Part shown: positions 27,922 to 33,465 of the stretch, piece after piece | How positions within the stretch are numbered: the first letter of the stretch is position 1 | How the letters are laid out: every line of letters starts with the position of its first letter | Source of the DNA: Hondaea fermentalgiana | Lineage: Eukaryota; Sar; Bigyra; Thraustochytrida; Thraustochytriidae | Assembly: GCA_014084085.1 (NCBI GenBank) | Contig: NPFB01000095.1 | Location: 164,808-198,272, forward strand | Reading direction: 5' to 3' | DNA length: 33,465 nucleotides | The notes under the pieces: generated by a model | Told to the model about the DNA's origin: nothing | Database searches by the model: none | The model's input: the letters and a program-made list of their open reading frames with translations, nothing else | Translations under genes and position numbers: made by a program

Positions 27922-28699
27922 CTTACTTCAACGCCGCCGCCTTCGCCGCCGCCTCTTCAAGCTCCGCCGCGAGCTCCGCCGCGAGCTCCGCTGCTCGTGC
28001 TCCGCGGCCTCGGCTCTTCTGCGCTGCGCCGCGCGGCCCCGAGCTCGCGGTCGCGGCCTCCGACCTGCCTCGGCCGACGGACGTACGGGGCGATCTGATC
28101 TCCTCGCTCCGACGCGGCGCGCTCCCGTGCTCGCGTGCGGCGTCTGCTCTGCTCTGCGGCGAGCTCGCGTGCAGTGCGGCTTCGAGGTCTGTCTGTGTGC
28201 CTGCCGCAGTCGCGCGTGCGGTGCGCGTTAGTTATTTATCTCCTCCTCGGCGGCCGCGAGGCTCCTCCTGCTCACGAGGCTTGCTTGCCTTATGCATTCC
28301 TGCCGCCTTACGTCCATTATGCCTTGCTCCTTCCGCCTTGTGCCTTACCTGCCTTGTGCCTTATTTATTACCTGTGCCTTGCGCACTGCAGTCAGCTCAG
28401 CACTGAGCGTCGCCGCGTCTCCTCTTGGTCATCATCGCCGCGCGCCTCGTCGCCCTTTATCGCCGCGCTCCTCGCCGCTCGCGCTTGCCGTGTATGCGCG
28501 CGGGGGGGTGTGTGTGTGTGTAGCGGCGTGTGCGGGAGACACGGAGGCGGCGCGGGTTTTCACTTCTTGTGCGTGGCTCATGCTCCTCGCAAGCTGTCGA
28601 GGACGAGCTCTTCCGCGCCGGCATCACATCATGATCCGGGGCGGCGTGGCGGCCTCTTGCGCAAACCTCGATGATGGCGCATCGCGCGGTGACGCGCAA

Positions 28700-28762
28700 G
28701 AGGATATCCTCGCCTGCCGGGTACACACAGAGGATATCCTGCACTTCCGGACGAGGATATCC
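28700..28762. promoter_or_regulatory. Triplicated GAGGATATCC palindromic element
   Basis: The ten-base string GAGGATATCC occurs at 28700-28709, 28730-28739 and 28753-28762. The core GGATATCC is a perfect palindrome, extended to AGGATATCCT in the first two copies, which also share a CCGG six bases further on. Such clustering suggests a binding site for a dimeric regulator; the factor is unknown. Confidence 0.5.
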
Positions 28763-29082
28763 GCCGCAACGCATTTTTGCAAGCAGGTGGCCCCGCCGCG
28801 CGTTGAGGGGACGCAGGCGATGTGGGTGAGGGGGCGGCCGCGTTGGCGCGATCAAGATCAGTGCACGGCATCACCGCTTGCGCATGCGCGCCAGCGCCCG
28901 CGTCGTACGAGAGCTCGAGGATCACGAGCGCCTGGCTGGCCGGCGAGCGACGGATTGCGGCGCGAGCGGCGGAGCTTCCTCCCCGCTGGCCGAAAGAGGT
29001 CCGCCCCGTTCTCCCAAAGGCGCAAAGCAGGCGCGAAACAAGCGCAAAGAAGGCGAGGCTCTTTGCGGCGTAGCGCTACTCA

Positions 29083-29091
29083 CTATACATA
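29083..29091 (+). promoter_or_regulatory. TATA-like element upstream of the cycloartenol synthase gene
   Basis: CTATACATAA stands out as an AT-rich patch in GC-rich DNA about 205 bases before the cyclase ATG. Use as a TATA box would place the transcript start near the GCTT repeat. This is suggestive only. Confidence 0.3.
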
Positions 29092-29118
29092 ACCTTGACA
29101 CAGAGTCCCAGCGACTGC

Positions 29119-29120
<2 letters not shown>

Positions 29121-29148
<28 letters not shown>
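29121..29148. repeat. (GCTT)7 microsatellite
   Basis: Seven perfect GCTT units, followed by GCAGACAGGCAGGCAGACAG repeats, in the presumed leader of the cyclase gene. Confidence 0.95.
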
Positions 29149-29150
<2 letters not shown>

Positions 29151-29293
29151 GCAGACAGGCAGGCAGACAGGCATACACCGATCGCGGCGCGGCGGAGACA
29201 GACCCCGGGTGCGCCCTCCCTGCGCCGAGCCGTGCGGAGCGGAGCGGTGCGCAGCGGGCCCTCGCGCGGGTCCGGAGGAGAAGATCGGAGAGG

Positions 29294-31930
29294 ATGACGA
29301 GCATGGTGGCCGACTTCGTGGGCAGGCTCGTCGCGGAGGTGCGACGCGGCAACATGGCCGTCGCAGGGACCCTCTTCGTGGTGCTCTGGGTGGCGGTGAA
29401 CGTGGTGCAGCACCGCCGCGCCATGGCGAAAAACCGCGCGGAACGCGCCGAGATCAAGCAAAAGAACGCCGAGGCGCGCAAGAGGCTCGCGGACAAGCTC
29501 AAGCTGCCCGTCCGCCCCGGCAAAGACGGCTGGGAGTTCCGCACCGGCCCGCCCAGCATCGGCAAGCTGGAGGTCTTGGGCTCGGGCATTGGCCGCGCCA
29601 CTTGGCTCCCTGGCGAGGAAGACTCGTGCAAATCCTTCCCCTTTGACCGCGAAACCAATGCCAACTCCCAGGACAAGGTCTTTCGCGATCTCATGCTCAA
29701 CCGCGACAATGCCGGCGGCTCCCAGGGTGTCACAACTGCTGTCGAAAAGGACCAGTCCGTGTCCGAGGCGGAGCTTGCCGCCACCACGGCTGCCCGAGGC
29801 TCTGTGTTTTACTCGCGTCTCCAGACTGACGAGGGCTGGTGGGCTGGCGACTATGGTGGACCCATGTTCTTGCTGCCCGGACTCGTTTTCGCGTGCTATG
29901 CTACGGGTGTCGATCTCGGCAGCGCTCGCCGCAGCGCCATCCTGCGCTACATTATGAACCATCAGCAAGCCCTCGACGGTGGCTGGGGCATGCATATTGA
30001 AGGCCATAGCACCGTCTTTGGCAGTGTTCTCAACTACTCAGCCGCGCGCATGTGCGGACTCGAGCATGACGACCCGCGTGCGGCCCGCGGCCGCGAATTC
30101 ATCAAGGCGCACGGTGGCGCCGTCGCGTCGCCGCAGTGGGCCAAATTCTGGCTCGCCTCCATCGGAGCCTATGAGTGGACCGGTGTCAACCCCACACCCC
30201 CCGAGCTCTGGCTGCTGCCATACTGGTTTCCCTTCCACCCGGGTCGCATGTGGTGCCACTGCCGCATGGTCTACCTTCCCATGAGTGCTCTCTTTGGCTC
30301 GCGCTGGGTCTACGAGGACGCCGAAACCGATCCGCTCATTGCCAGTCTGCGCAAAGAGCTCTACACGAACGACTACAAGTCCATTAACTGGGGAAGCTTT
30401 GCCGTGCGCGAGTGCATTTCGCCCACCGACCTTTACAACCCGCAAAGCTGGCTCATGACTGCAGCCAACCATGTCCTGCACAACACGCTGGAGAATCCCA
30501 TTTTGCGCGCTGTCTTTCACTACCCTCTCGACGCTTTGCGCCGCGCTGGCAACAAGTTCGCCTTTGACTACATCCATGCCGAGGATGTTCACACGAACTG
30601 GATCGACATTGGACCTGTGAACAAAGCTTTCCACGTGATTGCCAACTATGCCGCCTTTGGCGCCGACTCGGACAAATTCCTCAACCACATTGCCCGCATC
30701 GACGACTTTTTGTGGCTCGCCGAGGATGGTCTCAAGATGCAGGGCTACAATGGCTCCATGTTCTGGGACACCTGCTTTGCCACGCACGCTCTCGCCAACG
30801 CTGTCGTGGCCTCCAAGCTCAAGTCTGACCAGACTGTCATCACCGACGCTGATCGCGAGCACATGTACCGCAGCCTCGTCAAGGCCTCCAAGTTTGTCGA
30901 CGATATGCAGGTCCGTGAGGATGTCTGGGAGAGACACACCTACTTTCGCGCCGAGTCCCTTGGTGGCTGGCCCTTTAGCTCGCGCGACCACGGATGGCCC
31001 ATTTCGGATTGCACGGCCGAAGGTCTTCGCGCCTCCATCCTTCTCAGCACTTTTCCGGACTTTAAGGATGACAAGAACCTCCACCACATTCCCCAGGAGC
31101 GTCTCGAGCAGGCCGTCAAGATCATGATTGAACTGCAAAATACATCGACCAATAATGGCTGGGCCTCGTATGAGCTCAACCGTGGATACGACTGGTACGA
31201 GCTGCTCAACCCGGCACAGGTCTTTGGCAACATCATGATTGACTATTCGTATGTGGAATGCAGCTCTGCCTCGGTGCAGGCCCTCTGCGAGTTTTATAAG
31301 CACTTCCCGCAGTCCAAGTACGCCGATGCTGCGCTCACCTCGGCGGCCAAGGGTGTCGACTTCATTATTGATATTCAGCGCCCCGACGGTTCCTGGTACG
31401 GTTCCTGGGCGGTGTGCTTTACGTACGGCGCCTGGTTTGGCATCGAGGGTCTCGTTGCTGGCCTCGACACCTGTGGAGACCGCATCTCCAAGAAGACGCG
31501 CGAAGCTGCTAAAAATGCACTCGTCAAGGGCTGTGACTTTTTGTTGTCCATGCAGGACCCGCAAGATGGCGGCTGGGGCGAATCTATCCGTGCTTGCGCC
31601 GCGCACGAGTGGGTTGCGAACGAGGAAGGCAGCCAAGTCGTCAATACGGCTTGGTCGCTTCTTGCCTTTCTCCGTGCCATCGAGTATCTTACTGAGAACG
31701 ATGCAGCGAACTCGAGGCCCTTTTTGCAAAAGCTCAAGACGTCGGCGCACCGTGCCAGTGTCTTCTTGCGTGAGCGCCAGCTCGCCGATGGCGACTGGGC
31801 CCAAGAGGGTATTTCCGGCGTGTTTAACCACTCCTGCTCCATTACGTACACGGCCTACCGGAATGTCTTTCCTATCTGGGCTCTCGCTCGCTACGCCATT
31901 GTCAATTTTGCAGAGGAAACGAAAAAGTAA
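29294..31930 (+). CDS. CAS1: Oxidosqualene cyclase, cycloartenol synthase type, with N-terminal membrane helix
   Basis: An 878-residue protein from ATG 29294. It cyclises 2,3-oxidosqualene. The acid motif DCTAEG has the catalytic Asp572. QW-type repeats occur (for example DGGWGE, DGSWYGSW, DGDWAQEG). The specificity positions match plant cycloartenol synthase rather than lanosterol synthase: Tyr485 in MQGYNG (Arabidopsis Tyr410), His566 in DHGW (His477) and Ile570 in PISD (Ile481); lanosterol synthases of animals have Thr, Cys and Val there. Family cores such as WWAGDYGGPMFLLPGL and LPFHPGRMWCHCRMVYLP-like segments are intact. It is ~120 residues longer than plant enzymes: an N-terminal extension has a hydrophobic helix at ~21-39 followed by a basic, charged segment, and ~14 residues are inserted between Tyr485 and His566. 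Product assignment rests on these three residues. Confidence 0.94.
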   Translation: MTSMVADFVGRLVAEVRRGNMAVAGTLFVVLWVAVNVVQHRRAMAKNRAERAEIKQKNAEARKRLADKLKLPVRPGKDGWEFRTGPPSIGKLEVLGSGIGRATWLPGEEDSCKSFPFDRETNANSQDKVFRDLMLNRDNAGGSQGVTTAVEKDQSVSEAELAATTAARGSVFYSRLQTDEGWWAGDYGGPMFLLPGLVFACYATGVDLGSARRSAILRYIMNHQQALDGGWGMHIEGHSTVFGSVLNYSAARMCGLEHDDPRAARGREFIKAHGGAVASPQWAKFWLASIGAYEWTGVNPTPPELWLLPYWFPFHPGRMWCHCRMVYLPMSALFGSRWVYEDAETDPLIASLRKELYTNDYKSINWGSFAVRECISPTDLYNPQSWLMTAANHVLHNTLENPILRAVFHYPLDALRRAGNKFAFDYIHAEDVHTNWIDIGPVNKAFHVIANYAAFGADSDKFLNHIARIDDFLWLAEDGLKMQGYNGSMFWDTCFATHALANAVVASKLKSDQTVITDADREHMYRSLVKASKFVDDMQVREDVWERHTYFRAESLGGWPFSSRDHGWPISDCTAEGLRASILLSTFPDFKDDKNLHHIPQERLEQAVKIMIELQNTSTNNGWASYELNRGYDWYELLNPAQVFGNIMIDYSYVECSSASVQALCEFYKHFPQSKYADAALTSAAKGVDFIIDIQRPDGSWYGSWAVCFTYGAWFGIEGLVAGLDTCGDRISKKTREAAKNALVKGCDFLLSMQDPQDGGWGESIRACAAHEWVANEEGSQVVNTAWSLLAFLRAIEYLTENDAANSRPFLQKLKTSAHRASVFLRERQLADGDWAQEGISGVFNHSCSITYTAYRNVFPIWALARYAIVNFAEETKK

Positions 31931-32142
31931 ATCAATTTTCCCCATCATGTGTTGCACTCGAGAGATTCCAAAAAAAAAACGGGAGAAATTCATGTATGTA
32001 TACATATTTTGCGCATCGCTTCACTAGAGAGCGAGAGGAAAGAGAGAGAAAGACATTGAGCAAAAAGCATCGAACGAACACAAGCAATCTCAGGACTGCA
32101 TTGCGAGACAGAGTCTTGACTTGGTCCGAATATATCTGTGCC
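31931..32142. other. Short convergent 3' spacer
   Basis: About 210 bp shared by the 3' ends of the cyclase gene (+) and the polyQ protein gene (-). It has an A10 run near 31970 and an AT-rich ATGTATGTATACATAT stretch near 31992-32007, which may serve 3' end formation. Confidence 0.4.
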
Positions 32143-32818
32143 TCAGAGCCCAACCTGGCGCATCACATCGCGAAGCGGGGAGAGACCATCCACCGACCTT
32201 GCCGCTGCCGCGGCCGCCACATTGCCGGCCCGATCGGGAGTCGCGCTAGCAGAAGCGCCTGATATGGATTTTGGCGTACCCCCACCACGCAATTGGCCTG
32301 GGCGCGGTGACGGGGACAGCGAATGTATGCTAAAGGTACGGGATCGCTCCCCATGATGATCCCGAGGGGTGTAGAGGATCTCGGAGCTATCGTCAAGGAG
32401 GGACAAGTCAGATCCATACATGGATCCCTCGTCCGTCTCGCGAATACCGCAACGACTTGGGGCACGCGCCATTGAGCTCGCATCAGGCCAGTACTTTCCA
32501 TACTGAATGCCAGACGTGGACCTTGTGAGAGAGTCCATCCCGAGACTGCCTACGCTGCCGTGACTGCTCATGCTGTTGCTACGCCCAGAGTCCAGCATGG
32601 AGCTTCGCTTCATTTTCCGAGGCGAGAAATACTCGGAAGACATGAGCATCGGCAATGGCGATGCTTCGCCTGTTCTCTTGCCGGCCACCATGCCGCTGTT
32701 TGGATGCGGCGATCGAGAGATGGCACGCGCCCCATGGGACCAGGCTGCGCTAGGGCTGTGTATCGGACGTAGACTTGCATGCTGAGGAATATTCAGGGTC
32801 AATTGCTGTTGCTCATGT

Positions 32819-32852
<34 letters not shown>

Positions 32853-33465
32853 AGGCAAGCATTTGCGCCATTGGATTTGATGGTCGCTCCGGAGTCACAC
32901 TGCGAAAGCCTGAAAAGTGACTGGACAAGTGGTGAGCATTCGGTACGTGCACATCGGAGAATGCCTGCAAGAGTTCTTCATCCTCTTCGTCAATGGGCCG
33001 ACCATATCCTGTATGACCGCCATCAAAGGTCATCTCACAATCTTCGTCCATGTCTTGATCATCGTCACCATCGCCGTCGTTTTCCACGCCTTCCATTGCG
33101 TCGGCAGCAGAAAGAGCACCTTCGCGACCATGAGACGCATGCACGACAGGATGCATGGGTCGAAAACCTCTCACGCCTGGCGCCATGGGAGGCGGCGAGG
33201 CCAAGGTCGAAAACGAAGATGACGAAGAGCTCGTCGAGGACGCCGACTGCGTCAGAGAGAGCGCTGTCGACGCATTTGATGACGACAACGACGACGACGA
33301 CAACGACGAGGACGCTGACGAGGACGCTGACGAGGACCCGGACCCGGACCCTCCCGGCCCCGACGAAGCGAAGAACCCCGAGGTGGTCGCGGCCCTCTGG
33401 TCGCCGTCCGGCCGTGAGGCCCGCGGCCGCACGAAGCTCGGCGGCGGGACGGCTGCGGCGCGCGG
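32143..33465 (-). CDS. Disordered Ser-rich, polyQ-containing protein (5' end beyond the window)
   Basis: An open frame of at least 440 residues that reaches the window edge without an ATG at its beginning; the first ATG in frame is at 33186, but the Ser-rich, codon-biased frame continues above it, so the true start is probably outside. It has a Ser-dominated N-terminal part, an acidic segment (DGDGDDDQDMDEDCEM), a polyGln tract encoded by CTG-complement repeats near 32823-32849, and many Ser-Pro and Arg-Ser sites (SPRKMKRSSM, TPRDHH, SPSPRPG), typical kinase targets. No domain is recognised. The composition suggests a phosphorylated regulatory or RNA/transcription-related protein, but that is a guess. 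Confidence 0.65.
32823..32849. repeat. GCT trinucleotide repeat encoding polyGln on the minus strand
   Basis: Nine GCT units within the coding frame of the disordered protein, giving a run of ten Gln with flanking imperfect CAA/CAG codons. Confidence 0.9.

Larger units (their letters stand above)
27922..29293. promoter_or_regulatory. Divergent promoter region of the sterol desaturase-like and cyclase genes
   Basis: This 1.37 kb spacer must hold both promoters. Left part (27.93-28.5 kb): CGCCGC and GAGCTC-rich repeats and CCTTGTGCCTTA repeats. Middle: a (GT)n run near 28508-28521 and three GGATATCC palindromes (28700-28762). Right part: an AT-rich TATA-like element near 29083 and a (GCTT)7 tract. 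No gene is supported within it. Confidence 0.6.

Noticed and set aside
26719..28098. 459-codon open frame antisense to the sterol desaturase-like gene
   Set aside because: The sense strand has all three histidine boxes; the antisense product is Val/Arg/His-rich without a domain.
29123..29293. Upstream extension of the cyclase frame
   Set aside because: It starts at a TTG inside the GCTT repeat and has no ATG before 29294.
30038..32005. 655-codon open frame antisense to the cycloartenol synthase gene
   Set aside because: The sense frame has a full set of cyclase motifs. GC-rich third codon positions remove stops from the antisense frame; its product has no recognisable features.

Overview
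The window looks like nuclear DNA of a GC-rich, gene-dense protist. Nine long genes read through without a stop, one gene has a short GTAAGT...CAG intron, and spacers are full of short tandem repeats. Flagellar genes (CFAP99-like, an EF-hand protein, a Tctex-1 dynein light chain), a cycloartenol-type oxidosqualene cyclase, an animal-type transglutaminase and an M11-like metallopeptidase fit a thraustochytrid/labyrinthulid-like heterokont with flagellate zoospores. This placement is inference from gene content; no rRNA or tRNA gene confirms it.

Layout. Left third (0.5-12.9 kb): a CFAP99-like coiled-coil gene (-) and a 1,733-residue EF-hand gene (+) diverge from one ~480 bp spacer; then an SH3-DH-PH Rho guanine nucleotide exchange factor (+) converges on a Tctex-1 light chain (-). 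Middle (13.4-22.7 kb): two genes for secreted proteins, a transglutaminase and a metzincin, both on the minus strand, separated by ~3.2 kb of mostly non-coding, repeat-rich DNA with a 29-base G run and one weak candidate small gene. Right third (22.7-33.4 kb): a TPR co-chaperone-like gene with one intron (-), a soluble HMG-CoA reductase (-), a C-5 sterol desaturase-like enzyme (-) and a cycloartenol synthase (+), then the 3' part of a polyQ-containing disordered protein (-) cut by the window edge.

How they fit together. HMG-CoA reductase (mevalonate supply), the cyclase (first ring-closed sterol) and the sterol desaturase-like protein (tailoring) lie within ~7.5 kb, an unusual physical grouping of sterol genes for a eukaryote. 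The desaturase-like and cyclase genes share a 1.37 kb divergent spacer carrying three copies of a palindromic GGATATCC element, a candidate shared control site. The reductase lacks the membrane/sterol-sensing part of animal, fungal and plant enzymes and has an N-terminus resembling a mitochondrial presequence; the cyclase carries an extra N-terminal membrane helix. The flagellar genes form a second loose functional group, and the transglutaminase and metallopeptidase a third (extracellular matrix or cell wall remodelling, inferred).

No transposon, CRISPR array, tRNA or rRNA gene was recognised. Many long open frames antisense to the real genes are by-products of very GC-rich third codon positions.
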